This document shows, piece by piece, positions 39,958-50,516 of a DNA stretch of 64,000 nt. Origin of the DNA: Dickeya fangzhongdai. Its GTDB lineage: Bacteria; Pseudomonadota; Gammaproteobacteria; Enterobacterales; Enterobacteriaceae. The position numbers were made by a program, and so were the translations under genes. Location: assembly GCF_002812485.1 (NCBI RefSeq), contig NZ_CP025003.1, positions 4,030,001 to 4,094,000 on the forward strand. The letters run 5' to 3'. Under the pieces are notes generated by a model. The model had not been told where the DNA came from. It did no database searches and was given only the letters and a program-made list of their open reading frames with translations. Numbering within the stretch: position 1 is the first letter of the stretch; each line of letters opens with the position of its first letter.

Positions 39958-40703
39958 AACCGCTGCCTGTACGGCAGAGAACCCTTTCAGAACAGTTTTG
40001 TGTAACTCCTGACTTTTCTAAGCTGCCTACACGGCAGTGAACTGGCGGCCTCAACAACGCAGCCCGCACAACAATTTCTAAGCTGCCTACACGGCAGTGA
40101 ACGATTCGCTGCAGCGATCATCCCGATGGATGTTTTTCTAAGCTGCCTATACGGCAGTGAACAATAAGACAAAGCGTCATGGCTTATCCTGAGTTTTCTA
40201 AGCTGCCTATACGGCAGTGAACATCAGGGAGTTAAAACGCGAAGTTGAGGATTGTTTCTAAGCTGCCTATACGGCAGTGAACTCCGGCAGCGCCGCACCG
40301 ACCACGCCGGCGGCTTTCTAAGCTGCCTATACGGCAGTGAACTCCGGCAGCGCCGCACCGACCACGCCGGCGGCTTTCTAAGCTGCCTATACGGCAGTGA
40401 ACTTGATGGTTTTCATGTGACTAATATCCTATGCTTTCTAAGCTGCCTATACGGCAGTGAACTTCTGGACCAGTTCGGTGCGTGGGTGTACTCCTTTCTA
40501 AGCTGCCTACACGGCAGTGAACGCCTGGCTGACCTGGGTCCGGTGCTGCACGTATTTCTAAGCTGCCTACACGGCAGTGAACTGACAATATCGGGGAGAC
40601 AAAATTTAGCCCAGTTTTCTAAGCTGCCTACACGGCAGTGAACTACGTTTTGTGCGTATGTTGCATCCATGTCGTTTTCTAAGCTGCCTACACGGCAGTG
40701 AAC
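39955..40703 (-). CRISPR. CRISPR array 2, type I-F, 12 spacers
   Basis: Twelve full repeats start at 40015, 40075, 40135, 40195, 40255, 40315, 40375, 40435, 40495, 40555, 40616 and 40676. On the minus strand they begin GTTCACTGCCG. A degenerate terminal repeat lies at 39955-39982 (first 21 bases kept, GTACAGG core). Spacers are 32 bp except one of 33. The leader is on the right, next to cas6f. Two adjacent spacers (40283-40314 and 40343-40374) are identical. The six repeats from 40135 to 40435 carry GTATAGG, while those on both sides carry GTGTAGG, so the array is a mosaic of repeat variants. Confidence 0.97.
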
Positions 40704-40834
40704 TGTAGTGAATTATCGCTTATCACCTGATTATTAAAGAAAAAACGCTATTTTGACGAAAAAAACCTTTTTTCTGGCGGCCAGATTTCGGTATTTAAAA
40801 TCAATACGTTAGCTCTGGCCGCAAAAAAAGGGTC
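40704..40834 (-). promoter_or_regulatory. Leader of CRISPR array 2
   Basis: On the minus strand it starts with GACCCTTTTTTT at the cas6f stop codon. GCGGCCAGA and TCTGGCCGC form an inverted repeat around an exact IHF consensus site, AATCAATACGTTA (40800-40812, plus strand). Arrays 1 and 3 have the same layout. Confidence 0.7.
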
Positions 40835-41387
40835 AAAACCACGGGATGGTGGCGGCGGCGCTTAACCCGTAACTGGAGAACGCTCCGGCGACCGGTTTGT
40901 CCTGCAACGGGCCGTGCTCGACAAACAGTAAAAACGCTTGTCCGTTGGAGAGGCTGCGCAGCGGCAGATACGGCAGCGAGGTGCGTTTTTCCACCGCATA
41001 GGGAATGCGGGCAGCGGCTTCATCCTCAGTCATCCGGCCTTTGTTCACCGCCCGGCGGCGCAGTCGCTCAGCGCTGCTTTTCACCTGCACCCGGCGCACG
41101 ATGCGGTGCTTCGCCCCCGCCGGCACCGGTAGCGGCTCGGTAATGGCGGTATAGTCGCGCAGCCCTTTCAGCCAGCCGGTTTGCTCCAGCGCCGCCAGTT
41201 CCTGCACGCTGCCGTGCAGCCGTAGCCGTTCCCCCAGCGTTTTGCCCGCATCCGGAAAGCTCACCCCGATGGCGCCCGTCGCCCGCTGCCCCAGCGCCCG
41301 GTGCAGCTTGGCGAACAGCGCGCTCAGCAACTGCACGCCGCTGAACTCCGGGTCGGGCAGCACCCGAATCTCGATATAGTGGTCCAT
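40833..41387 (-). CDS. cas6f: CRISPR RNA endonuclease Cas6f (Csy4)
   Basis: Endoribonuclease of 184 residues that cuts the repeat hairpin of the CRISPR transcript and stays bound to the 3' handle. The catalytic His is H29 in FAKLHRALG. The arginine-rich helix ([22 protein letters not shown], about 103-124) is the RNA-major-groove binder. It is the last gene of the cas operon, six bases after csy3, and its stop codon overlaps the leader of array 2. Confidence 0.95.
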   Translation of the reverse strand: MDHYIEIRVLPDPEFSGVQLLSALFAKLHRALGQRATGAIGVSFPDAGKTLGERLRLHGSVQELAALEQTGWLKGLRDYTAITEPLPVPAGAKHRIVRRVQVKSSAERLRRRAVNKGRMTEDEAAARIPYAVEKRTSLPYLPLRSLSNGQAFLLFVEHGPLQDKPVAGAFSSYGLSAAATIPWF

Positions 41388-41393
41388 AGCGCG

Positions 41394-42401
41394 TTACTCG
41401 CCTTTCTCGCCGAACACCCCGCCGCGAATCAGCGTGGCGATCACGTAATGCTGCTGCGCCACCTCCGGCACGTTGCCTTTGATTACCCAGTTATCCAGCA
41501 ACGTGTAGAAATCCATTTTATCTTTCGGCTGACGGTAGGCACGGCCGCGGCTGGTCACCGAGCCATAGGGTTCGACCGCGATCGGCCCGGTTTCCGCCGC
41601 TTCCGGGTGCCAGTCATCGACGGTGCGCAGCGCGTTGCCGATTTTCTGTGAATGGATCGCCGCCACGTCGTTGACCTGATACAGAATCTTGCTCTTGCCG
41701 CTGCGCGCCCGCTCATCCAGCACCAGTTCCTGCGACGGGAACACTTCCTGCCCGTTGCCCAGCTTCACCTGCGCTTCCACGCGGAAGAACGCTGAATCAC
41801 TCCCCGCCAGCGCCTGCTCAATGGCGTGCGCTAACTCGGCCAGCGCGCCAGACGGTTGGCTAAACTGGCGCAGCGAGTAATCTTCGCCGTTGAATTCCCA
41901 ACGCTTATCGTTATGTGTCACTACCACCTGCACCGCTTCTGCGCCGATACGGTTGCGCCACAGGAAACGACCGCTGGCGATGTTCTCGGCGTAACGCGCC
42001 GCCAGCACGCCAAAGCCCTGCTCGCGGGCGTAGCCGTTAATCAGTTCGGTCAGCGCCTGCTGATAATCCTGATCGTTACACACCGATGGCAGCGCCAGAT
42101 TGCCCAGCACCCGCAGTGTAAAAACCACTTTCAGCGTGTCGGCATCAAACGGCAGCGCTGCTACATCCACCGTTTGCAGGTTGGCTTTCTGAATTTCGGC
42201 ATCCAGCTTGGCCGGGTCGCTGCTGACGGCGTTTTTCAACCGGTTGGAGATGGTGCCGCGCACCGATTTTTCCTGAATCACTACCGGCGTCCACTGGTCC
42301 TGCTGCCAGTTGCCCGCCAACATCAACGCATCGGAATTCGCCAGCTTGCGCTCAAACGCCAGTACCGATGCGGTTTTCAACGTGGTTGCTGCTTTTGCCA
42401 T
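41394..42401 (-). CDS. cas7f: Cas7f (Csy3), backbone subunit of the I-F Cascade
   Basis: RNA-binding backbone protein of 335 residues, present in six copies along the crRNA in studied complexes. The sequence begins [20 protein letters not shown], as in known Csy3. ATG 42401 is preceded by AAGGA; 16 in-frame codons upstream overlap the csy2 end. No truncation is seen. Confidence 0.95.
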   Translation of the reverse strand: MAKAATTLKTASVLAFERKLANSDALMLAGNWQQDQWTPVVIQEKSVRGTISNRLKNAVSSDPAKLDAEIQKANLQTVDVAALPFDADTLKVVFTLRVLGNLALPSVCNDQDYQQALTELINGYAREQGFGVLAARYAENIASGRFLWRNRIGAEAVQVVVTHNDKRWEFNGEDYSLRQFSQPSGALAELAHAIEQALAGSDSAFFRVEAQVKLGNGQEVFPSQELVLDERARSGKSKILYQVNDVAAIHSQKIGNALRTVDDWHPEAAETGPIAVEPYGSVTSRGRAYRQPKDKMDFYTLLDNWVIKGNVPEVAQQHYVIATLIRGGVFGEKGE

Positions 42402-42417
42402 GTTCTTAATCCTTTTC

Positions 42418-43356
42418 TCAGTAATTGAATTCGAGTTCGTCGTAATCATCCGCCGCGCTGTTCAGGTCGTCAGCGGTTTGCAGGCATCGGTAGGTGCCGT
42501 TTTGATAGTGGTAACGCCAGAGGATACGGTTGATATCATTAATGCGATGCGCGCCGCGCCATTCGCCAACGCCGTAAATGGCCTCGGCAAAACAGAACCG
42601 GGTCGACGGGTCGCGGGTTTTCTCCACCTCGCCGGGGGCGTACAGCGGCGAAATGGCGCGGTAGCCGGTCATCAGCGGCACCAGATAGCCGCCGTCAGGC
42701 TTGGGCAGCGGCTGCCAGCTCACGTCATCGTCAGGGGAGCGCACCGCGTGATGTTTCAGGGCGGCGAAATCCAGCCAGGCATCCAGCATCTCTGCCTGCG
42801 GGTCACTCTGCTGTAAAGTCTGATGATGCGACAGCAGCAGCGGGGTGCGGTCCAGCAAGACAAAGCCCGGCAGCAAACGACGCATCAGGCCGCGGGTCTT
42901 GCTCTCGTCGGCAGGCAGGTCATGAACGTTTACCTGTTCAATATCCACAATCAACCCGCCCGCCAGCCGCTGGCGCAGCGCCAGTTGCTGCAACAGCTGT
43001 TTTAACGCCTCAAGCCCGTCTTCACCGGGCAACATGCCGTGACATTCCATCAGCAGCGACACGGTGAGGTGCATCCGCCCCTCTTCATTAAAGGCGGCGG
43101 TTTTTTCTTCTTTGGTCAGCGGGTTGCGCGTCAGTGCAAAGCTGCGGTTCCAGCCGCTGCCGTAAGCGTGCAACTGGTGCTGATGGCACACCACGCCGCA
43201 GCCTTGCAGCGTCAGGCCATGTGATAGCTGCAACTGGCGCGACAGCGCGTGGGTAAAGCCGAGAAAATGGCTGATGGCGGGAAAACCGTAAGTGTGCCCG
43301 GCGATGGCGTTGGCGTTTTCCACCTGAATACGCCGCAGAATAATCAGGCTGCTCAT
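42418..43356 (-). CDS. cas5f: Cas5f (Csy2)
   Basis: Cascade subunit of 312 residues that, with Cas8f, caps the 5' end of the crRNA. The start overlaps the end of csy1 by 4 bp (43353-43356), so translation is coupled. The N-terminus [24 protein letters not shown] is typical of Csy2. Confidence 0.94.
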   Translation of the reverse strand: MSSLIILRRIQVENANAIAGHTYGFPAISHFLGFTHALSRQLQLSHGLTLQGCGVVCHQHQLHAYGSGWNRSFALTRNPLTKEEKTAAFNEEGRMHLTVSLLMECHGMLPGEDGLEALKQLLQQLALRQRLAGGLIVDIEQVNVHDLPADESKTRGLMRRLLPGFVLLDRTPLLLSHHQTLQQSDPQAEMLDAWLDFAALKHHAVRSPDDDVSWQPLPKPDGGYLVPLMTGYRAISPLYAPGEVEKTRDPSTRFCFAEAIYGVGEWRGAHRINDINRILWRYHYQNGTYRCLQTADDLNSAADDYDELEFNY

Positions 43357-44693
43357 GCCAGTTCCTCCTTCAGCAGTCGCTCGGTTTCACGCAGACGCTG
43401 TTTGAACAACGCAGCGGTAGACCACTCGCGGCGCTCCACTTCGCCGAAAATCAGTTTCTCGTGCTGTAATCGCGCATTCAGCCAGCGGCCAAATTCATAA
43501 GCGACCTCCCGCTGCCAGTCACCGGCGTCGCGTTCACGCAGAAAATCCTTATCCTGCAAGCCGCGCAACGGATCCAACCACAGTTGCAGGGGAACATTCA
43601 GACGGGAATCCACACTCCAGCCCGCCGGGCGCAGGTTTTGCACCGTGGCGACATAGCCAAACAAGGTATCGATCAACTGGTCGAGGTAGCGCCGGCGCTG
43701 ATTGCGAATTTCGCGGTTGTTGTCCACCTCTTTGACGCTGAGCAAAAATTTTCGCATCGCACTGAGTTGATCGCGAGTCCGTGTATACAGCTCACCACTG
43801 TTACGAAAGATGGTGTCATGCTCAACCGGCGGTTTATCCTGACTGCGCCACTGTGGCGGCGAACAGTTGAACAGATAGGAGCGACCATTACGTTTGACAT
43901 TCAGGGCAGAGACATTTTGCTTGTTATCACCGCCCATGTTCTGCACCGCAATACCGGGGTAGTTGACGTCAACCTCATCGTGCCAGCGCTTCTGCCGTCT
44001 GGCTTCGCGGATGGCTTTAGCCTGCTCGCCAAAGCGCACCGCATTCAGGCGTTGGTCCAGCGCCTGCGACAGCGAGGACGAATACAGCGGGCTGAGTAAG
44101 TGGTATTCCCCATCACCCACCGGGAAGTAGATCTGTTTAGCAAGGGAATGAGAACTGGGCTGCTTATCGCTCAGCACTTGCTTAAACCCTGCCAGCCACT
44201 GCGCAAGCTGCTGCGGGTTTTCTGCCAGCGCTCCCAATGAGCGGTGGTCGCCCCGCTGTAGCGCCGCCACCAGCGAATTACCCTGATGCTCTTCGGTCAA
44301 GAATGTTGCAATACCAAGAACCGCCGCATTATCAACCGCAGTATCTAAAATCGGGTGACTTAATGATGCCGTGGATAAAAAAGGTAACGACAGATCCTTG
44401 AACAAATCTAATCGACTACTTCCTTTTGCTGAACTGTGGGTAAATTTCAAAACATGCGTTGCTCGTTTTATTTGGCTCGCTTTAGAGGCAGCATCCGTCA
44501 ACCAGGTGCGTACCTCGTAAGCATGTTCTATCTTGCGCCGCTTCTGCACCAACGTTAACTCCGCCGCGGCCAGCGCCTCACCGCTTAACGCCGCCCGCTG
44601 CTTATCGGCGGCTTTATCGAAGGCATCCAGCTTGGCCTGCTTTCGATTTTCGATATAACTGACAATAAATTGCCTTAATTCACTCTCCTCCAT
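43353..44693 (-). CDS. cas8f: Cas8f (Csy1), large subunit of the I-F Cascade
   Basis: Subunit that recognises the PAM and, with Cas5f, the crRNA 5' end. The 446 residues start [22 protein letters not shown] 44693 has AGGAGG close upstream. An alternative ATG at 44711 overlaps the cas3 stop in the coupled form ATGA and would add six residues, so the true start could be either. The C-terminal helical domain is intact. Confidence 0.93.
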   Translation of the reverse strand: MEESELRQFIVSYIENRKQAKLDAFDKAADKQRAALSGEALAAAELTLVQKRRKIEHAYEVRTWLTDAASKASQIKRATHVLKFTHSSAKGSSRLDLFKDLSLPFLSTASLSHPILDTAVDNAAVLGIATFLTEEHQGNSLVAALQRGDHRSLGALAENPQQLAQWLAGFKQVLSDKQPSSHSLAKQIYFPVGDGEYHLLSPLYSSSLSQALDQRLNAVRFGEQAKAIREARRQKRWHDEVDVNYPGIAVQNMGGDNKQNVSALNVKRNGRSYLFNCSPPQWRSQDKPPVEHDTIFRNSGELYTRTRDQLSAMRKFLLSVKEVDNNREIRNQRRRYLDQLIDTLFGYVATVQNLRPAGWSVDSRLNVPLQLWLDPLRGLQDKDFLRERDAGDWQREVAYEFGRWLNARLQHEKLIFGEVERREWSTAALFKQRLRETERLLKEELA

Positions 44694-44707
44694 TCCTCCT
44701 CCTGTCA

Positions 44708-47700
44708 TCATGATTGCTCCCCAAACACCCCTAACAGCGGATGCCAGAACCATTGGTTATCTCGCTTGCTCAGGTTGATTTCACCGAAGCGGGCGCTGAC
44801 CCACGCCAGTTCCCACTGTTTTTCCTCCGCCAGTTGCGAATAGCGGGCGGCGCAGTCCATCTGCACCCAACTGGTGACGCCCTCGGCCAGCGTCAGCGTT
44901 ACGGGCCGGATCGCCTCGCTGTCTTTCCAGCCGCTCGGCCCGTCGTCCGGCACCATAAAACGCGGCGCGTCGCTTTCGTCATCCAGCCACAGGCAGTAGC
45001 GCTGCTGTAGTTCTGACTGGCGAAACGCCGTGCGCCGTTGCAGTTCGCCGTTCCAGTGCAGCGGTTCGCGCCACCACAGCACCGCCGTTGGCTGCGAAGG
45101 CGATACGTTTTTCTGCCCAAACAGTTTCCCGGCCAGCGCGGCATGTTCCAGCGTCACCAGCGTCAACGGCTTTTTGAGTTCCGGTGGCTGAATACGCGGC
45201 GCGGCGCTGATAGCACGATAGTCCTCCGGTTTAAGCAATTCCCGCAGGTCATGGCTGGTCAGTCGGCGATCTTTCGATTCAAAACCGGGGCGGCAAAACG
45301 CCACCGGTTCCCCTTTCAGCGCCTGCACGTTATGGCTCAGCAAATAAAAATTGGGCGAAGTCGGCACAAACTCTTCACGCTGGCGGTGGCGCAGAATACG
45401 CCCGGCCAACTGAATAAAAGAACGCATCGAGCTGGGTTCAGCGATGGCCCAGTCGTAATCGTGATCGCGGCCCACTTCCGCCACCGCCGTCGCCAGCACC
45501 ACAAACAGATGATGCTGCTGCGGCTGCTGTTCGATGGCGTCACGAATTTCCGCCACCTGCCACAGTGCGTCCGGGTGTTTGCGCATCAGCGCCGCATCCA
45601 GCCGCGCTTCGATGTGGGAGCGCATCGCCAGCGGGTGCTGGCTGTGATAAACGCAATAATGCACGCAGTAATCCGGCGGGGAAGGCATCTCCATCAGCGC
45701 ACGCGCCACCGCCACCAGCGGGTTGATGTTCGCCATGCGAATCAACCCCAGCGACACGGTTTTGCCGCCGGAATGCGTCTGGTGATGGTGCTGATGCAGC
45801 GCAAACAACCGTTGGTGCAGGGTTTGCGCCACCGCCCGGCACACAGCGCTCGCCTCTTGCGACGGGCTGGTCACCGGCTCAATCTCCGCCCAGCGTAACG
45901 TCAATTCCTGCTGTTGCAGCTTGTCGATACGCCCGGCGACAAACGCCTGATGCTGTTCGGCAAAGGCGGCGGTATTCGCCAACTGCCGGCAGTCACTGTC
46001 GAATTCATCAAACCAGCCGCAGCAAATATCCAACGGCGTTCCCGGCTCGCCATACGCCTGCTGCCAGGCAGCGCGACCGTTCAGATAAGCCTCGAACAGC
46101 GCGCGAATCAGCGCCGGCGGCAGCGTGGCGGACGACAGCAACACCCGTGAACCGAGCATCCCCGCCCAGTTCACCAGCCGACACAGCGCGGGCAGGTCTT
46201 CCAGCCCGAAATCGTCCGGTTCGTCCAGCACCAGATCGGCGGTCAGCAACCGCAGCATCGGTGCAATCTGATGACCGCCGCGCAGGCTTTCGGTCGCCGG
46301 CATCAGGTGATCAATGGTAGTGACCAGCACCGGCGCGCTCAGCAGTTGATGCAGCGTCGGCGATTTTTCCAGCCAGGTTTTCAGCCGCCCGTCATCCAGC
46401 GAACCTTCGTAGCTGACGTACTGATGTTCCGCAAACAGCGCCTCGGCGGATTCGCTGCCGGTCTGCGCGGCACGTTCCTCTTGCTGCCGTCGCTCATGCA
46501 GCTCCTGCACCGCCTGCGAGCCGATCAATACCGCCAGATCGTCCTCCTCCAGCGTCAGGCGCTGGCGCAGCGCGTCGCCGGTTTGCAGCGTCAGCGTGCG
46601 CAGACCGAGCGCCACCGAAAAGCGACACCCGGCGGATTCGTCTGCCAGCGCGTACATGATGCGGGCATTGGCCAGCGTCTTGCCGCGCCCGGTAGAGGCC
46701 ATGTTGACGCCAAAGAAGCCGTGGCGGGCGGCCTGCTCACGTATCGCGCAAACCTTATCAAACGCTTTATCCTGCCAGCGAAAACGCGCATCGGTGCTGC
46801 ACTGGCGAAAGCCCTTGTGCCGGGTGATGGCGGGCAGCGTGTCGCGCAGGTGCGGCAGGCTGCGCCCCAGCAACAGCGCATTCTGCCCCACGCCGACGCA
46901 GTGTTCGTCCAGTTGCTGCTTAAGTTTGCCGGTCTTCCTATCCGTGTTAGCCCATACCGTATAGCGGGGATCCTGCCAGCCGGTCGTGGCGGCAGCAGAG
47001 GAGTAATGGTGATCCGCCAGCATCAACACCAGCCGCGCCAGATGCACTGTCAACCGTTGATCCAACTGACCGAAGGTCATCAGCGACGGCAATTTCAGCG
47101 CGCGGGCGGCGAACTTGCGCGCCTTTTCGCACCAGACGCGACTTTGCAGCGGCGTGCCATGCGGGAATTGCCACACCTGTTCCCACTGCGTATCGCTGCC
47201 ATCAAAATTCAGATGGTTGACGGCATTCCAGCGCGGTGAAACCTGCCCGGTAAGCCAACGGTCAGCGCACGCCAGATCGGGCGAAACGTTGTCGCCATCT
47301 TGCTTTTCCCACGGCTGAAACAGCGGCAAGCGGTGATGCGACACAATCAGCCAGCCCACCACCTGCGCCAGCGGCGGCAAAGCGCGAAACGGTGATGCCC
47401 ATGATTCCGGATCATCCTGCTGCAACCGCGCCAGCAGCGTAGCCTCATCCTCCGGGCTGACGGCGGTAAGCGCCATCAGCCAGCCGGTGTCATCCCGATC
47501 GCCGACAAACGCCTGAAACAGCCGCAGCGACACCCATTCATGGCGATAAGGCTGGCTGCGCGGCCCTTTACCCTGCAATCCGGCCTGAAATAACCCATTG
47601 GCTTTGCCGATGTCGTGGAACAAGCCGGCAATCGCCGCCAGCAGGCTGAAGGCTTCGGCGCTATGCCACGGGTTTTCATCGTTGCTGCGCAGAATATCGC

Positions 47701-47983
47701 GCTCGGTGCGGTTGGTCGGTACGCTGCCCTGCAGATTGAAACGCCGCAGATTGCCGACAATCCACAGCAGTTCGGTGTGATTGGCGCTGCGAATCCAGTG
47801 ACAGGCGACGGCGGTGTTACGTCGCGCGGTTTTACGCAGCAACTGGCGCAGCGTTTTCAGCCCTTCTGCGGTGATGGCGGTCTGCCAGGTGCGCTCCCCC
47901 TTACGCTCGGCGAACTGATCCAGCACCCGGCGGGTTTCCACCAGCGCCCGCTTGTTGCATTCGGAAACCAGCAGAATATTCAT
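44708..47983 (-). CDS. cas3: Cas2-Cas3 fusion of type I-F
   Basis: Protein of 1091 residues joining three functions: a Cas2 domain (about 1-85) for spacer integration with Cas1, an HD nuclease (H123-D124 in LFHDIGKAN, with downstream His residues such as SHHR at about 215-218), and an SF2 helicase. The helicase shows Walker A STGRGKT (about 430-436), the Walker B VLDEPDD, and SSATLPP. The stop overlaps the possible early start of csy1, and the start overlaps the cas1 stop by 4 bp. No frameshift or lost catalytic residue is seen. Confidence 0.96.
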   Translation of the reverse strand: MNILLVSECNKRALVETRRVLDQFAERKGERTWQTAITAEGLKTLRQLLRKTARRNTAVACHWIRSANHTELLWIVGNLRRFNLQGSVPTNRTERDILRSNDENPWHSAEAFSLLAAIAGLFHDIGKANGLFQAGLQGKGPRSQPYRHEWVSLRLFQAFVGDRDDTGWLMALTAVSPEDEATLLARLQQDDPESWASPFRALPPLAQVVGWLIVSHHRLPLFQPWEKQDGDNVSPDLACADRWLTGQVSPRWNAVNHLNFDGSDTQWEQVWQFPHGTPLQSRVWCEKARKFAARALKLPSLMTFGQLDQRLTVHLARLVLMLADHHYSSAAATTGWQDPRYTVWANTDRKTGKLKQQLDEHCVGVGQNALLLGRSLPHLRDTLPAITRHKGFRQCSTDARFRWQDKAFDKVCAIREQAARHGFFGVNMASTGRGKTLANARIMYALADESAGCRFSVALGLRTLTLQTGDALRQRLTLEEDDLAVLIGSQAVQELHERRQQEERAAQTGSESAEALFAEHQYVSYEGSLDDGRLKTWLEKSPTLHQLLSAPVLVTTIDHLMPATESLRGGHQIAPMLRLLTADLVLDEPDDFGLEDLPALCRLVNWAGMLGSRVLLSSATLPPALIRALFEAYLNGRAAWQQAYGEPGTPLDICCGWFDEFDSDCRQLANTAAFAEQHQAFVAGRIDKLQQQELTLRWAEIEPVTSPSQEASAVCRAVAQTLHQRLFALHQHHHQTHSGGKTVSLGLIRMANINPLVAVARALMEMPSPPDYCVHYCVYHSQHPLAMRSHIEARLDAALMRKHPDALWQVAEIRDAIEQQPQQHHLFVVLATAVAEVGRDHDYDWAIAEPSSMRSFIQLAGRILRHRQREEFVPTSPNFYLLSHNVQALKGEPVAFCRPGFESKDRRLTSHDLRELLKPEDYRAISAAPRIQPPELKKPLTLVTLEHAALAGKLFGQKNVSPSQPTAVLWWREPLHWNGELQRRTAFRQSELQQRYCLWLDDESDAPRFMVPDDGPSGWKDSEAIRPVTLTLAEGVTSWVQMDCAARYSQLAEEKQWELAWVSARFGEINLSKRDNQWFWHPLLGVFGEQS

Positions 47984-48960
47984 CGCGCCACCTGGCTGCG
48001 CTGCTGCGCTACCTGTTGCAGGCTGTCGATCATCACATCCAGCGCCTCTGACTGGCGAAACGCCGTCAGGCAGCGCTGGCGGAAATCCTGCTCGTCTTCG
48101 CCTTCCATTGCGGCAATGAACGCCTGCGGCAAAATCAGCGCGTCTTTGATCAGATCGGCCACATCAAACACCAGCCCGCCGCGCCGGGTTTTGCCGTGCA
48201 GCACCGCCAGACCATGCGGCAGGCCCAGCACCCACAGCGCCACCGCCGCCAACCCATAAGCCAGATAGTTGCCGTGGTCGAGAAAGCGGTTCGCCAGATC
48301 GGTGCCGCCGCCGCGTTTGGCACGGGTAAACTCGCCATAGCTCACCGCGTTGGCCGCCAGCCGGTACAGCGCTTTGGTCATCATCGCTTCCTGCACCAGC
48401 ACATCGTTACCGGTGCGACAGTCAACCAGCCCTTGCTGATAGCGGTTAAGCAAGGCTTCCACCTGTTCCGGTTTGATGGCGAAACGCGATTCGCGCGACA
48501 GTCGCCCTCCCAGCCAGTGCTGGCGAATCTGCCCGATGCGTACCTGCTGAAAGGCAATGGCCGCTGCCAGCCGCTGTTGTTCGTCAAACCAGAAGCTGAC
48601 CCAATCCTGCAAATATTCGGTAGGCCGGTACTCGCTCTGCGGCGACAGCCACGACACCGCCACTTCGGCCTCATTGGCGGCGAACAGCGGCGTGCCCCCA
48701 CCGCCGCAAAACCCGACCATCACCCCGGCGCGGGCAAATTCCCGCATCGCCGCCTGCGTCACCGAGGTGCCGGTGCCGAGCATCACCACGCTGGTATTGG
48801 CGATAGGGATATTCCAGTACAGCGACTGATTTCCTTCTTCAGTGACATATTCCACCCGTCCGCCATTCACCAAAATACGGCAATGCTGGAGGTAATAAAT
48901 ATTGGCGCGTTTGGAATGCAGAATGGTTTTTAAATCCGACGGGCTGAATACGTTATCCAT
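47980..48960 (-). CDS. cas1: Cas1, spacer integrase of type I-F
   Basis: Metal-dependent integrase of 326 residues, first gene of the cas operon. The C-terminal helical catalytic domain is present; candidate metal ligands are the Glu in QEAMMTKALYR, the His in DHGNYLAYG, and the acidic pair in VADLIKD. It begins 297 bp from CRISPR array 3 and is divergent from that array, so the leader region also holds the cas promoter. Confidence 0.96.
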   Translation of the reverse strand: MDNVFSPSDLKTILHSKRANIYYLQHCRILVNGGRVEYVTEEGNQSLYWNIPIANTSVVMLGTGTSVTQAAMREFARAGVMVGFCGGGGTPLFAANEAEVAVSWLSPQSEYRPTEYLQDWVSFWFDEQQRLAAAIAFQQVRIGQIRQHWLGGRLSRESRFAIKPEQVEALLNRYQQGLVDCRTGNDVLVQEAMMTKALYRLAANAVSYGEFTRAKRGGGTDLANRFLDHGNYLAYGLAAVALWVLGLPHGLAVLHGKTRRGGLVFDVADLIKDALILPQAFIAAMEGEDEQDFRQRCLTAFRQSEALDVMIDSLQQVAQQRSQVAR

Positions 48961-49126
48961 AAAACAGACTCTCTGCCGCAGTGATAGACAAACACCACCC
49001 GCGTAATAAAACGCAGGCTAATAATGAATTAGAAAACACGTAATCTACTGGAAAGTAACGAAAATCAGCCTAGCACAGCCCAAACGGGAAAGTGAATGAC
49101 GCCAGAAACACTTTTCCCGCTTCGAT

Positions 49127-49256
49127 ACCCTTTTTTCAGCCGCCTTTTTCGGCATTGAAAAATCAATAAGTTACCGAGGGCCGAAAAAAAAGGGTCTGAC
49201 GGCGAAAATCGCCAATTGTGGGCCGAGATACAAAGGGTTAGAGTCAACGAGCTACA
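49127..49256 (+). promoter_or_regulatory. Leader of CRISPR array 3 and cas operon promoter region
   Basis: ACCCTTTTTT (49127-49136) is followed by an inverted copy, the complement of GACCCTTTTTTTTCGGC, at about 49180. Between them lies an exact IHF consensus site, AATCAATAAGTTA (49161-49173). The 48961-49126 stretch contains no gene and should carry the cas1 promoter on the minus strand. Confidence 0.7.
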
Positions 49257-50178
49257 GTTCACTGCCGAGTAGGCAGCTTAGAAATGGAAGATATCCGCGC
49301 CGCCTTACAACAGGCAGTTCACTGCCGAGTAGGCAGCTTAGAAATGGAAGATATCCGCGCCGCCTTACAACAGGCAGTTCACTGCCGAGTAGGCAGCTTA
49401 GAAAAAAGGTAGCACCGAGCACGCCATAAAGACGGAGTTCACTGCCGAGTAGGCAGCTTAGAAAGAATTCCCTGATACAATATCAACCTTATTATTGTTC
49501 ACTGCCGAGTAGGCAGCTTAGAAAACCCAGCGCCATTGATGCCCCGCCCATGATCAGTTCACTGCCGAGTAGGCAGCTTAGAAAGCTGATACGCTGATCC
49601 GCCGAGAAATCCCGGAGTTCACTGCCGAGTAGGCAGCTTAGAAAGAAAGAAATTACCCCCGAAGTCAGTAACTACATGTTCACTGCCGAGTAGGCAGCTT
49701 AGAAAGTATTCAACAAACCGGGTGGCGGTCTGGTCTAGTTCACTGCCGAGTAGGCAGCTTAGAAAAGCGGCTTGAATCCGCATTTCGGGCAAATGTAAGT
49801 TCACTGCCGAGTAGGCAGCTTAGAAAGTTCTTGAAATGGATGCATCGACACAGAGGGCGTTCACTGTCGAGTAGGCAGCTTAGAAAATTGCGATGATTTT
49901 CACCAGGTTGCTATCCCCGTTCACTGCCGAGTAGGCAGCTTAGAAATATGCCGCACAAAGACAAAGGCCATGCTGGTAGTTCACTGCCGAGTAGGCAGCT
50001 TAGAAATTGCCATCAGCAATCTGGTCGGCAGTGTTCAAGTTCACTGCCGAGTAGGCAGCTTAGAAATGACTGAAGAAGCCACCATACCAGAGCAGACAGT
50101 TCACTGCCGGATAGGCAGCTTAGAAATCTTACCCTCATTCAGTGGTTTCATTCATGCCGTTCACTGCCGAGTAGGCAG
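49257..50178 (+). CRISPR. CRISPR array 3, type I-F, 15 spacers
   Basis: Fifteen full repeats start at 49257, 49317, 49377, 49437, 49497, 49557, 49617, 49678, 49738, 49799, 49859, 49919, 49979, 50039 and 50099. A final repeat at 50159 stops after 20 bases. The repeats have GAGTAGG in the hairpin loop where arrays 1 and 2 have GTGTAGG. Spacers are 32 bp, two of 33. The two leader-proximal spacers (49285-49316 and 49345-49376) are identical. Repeats at 49859 (one change) and 50099 (loop change) are degenerate, which fits the leader-distal side. Confidence 0.97.
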
Positions 50179-50440
50179 AGGTTGGCGGGGTTGCTGGCGT
50201 TAAAAACTACGCTGAGGTGGGCGACTTCGCCGGGTGAGCCGCACGGACGCGGCGAAAGCCTGTGCCGTGCTGGGAGCACGTCACAGGCGGCCCGAACAGC
50301 GAAGGCGAACGCCGAAGGCACCGCGTAGCGGCGTAGTTTAGCCTCCAGCCAGTGGTCAAGGAGAGGCGGCGTTTGAGCCTATCCTTGTCGTGCGTGCGAT
50401 GATGTAGCAAAGAAACGACTCTGTTTATCACGCACGAAAC
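50179..50440 (-). repeat. Structured dispersed repeat, copy C
   Basis: Nearly identical to copy B over about 220 bp but on the opposite strand. It starts exactly where the terminal repeat of array 3 breaks off. The GCCTGTG / CACAGGC stem lies at 50282-50288 and 50258-50264. The 50441-50516 remainder is the short gap before the chemoreceptor stop. Confidence 0.85.
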
Positions 50441-50516
50441 CCTTCACAGCACCGACATGTTCTCTCTATCCTCATCCGGCAGTATTCCCTCCCCCACTCG
50501 GGGAGGGAAATATCAC

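Noticed and set aside
40252..40641. Long open frame across CRISPR array 2 with repeated FLSCLYGSEL
   Set aside because: It is a translation of the repeats themselves. The same artefact occurs in arrays 1 and 3.
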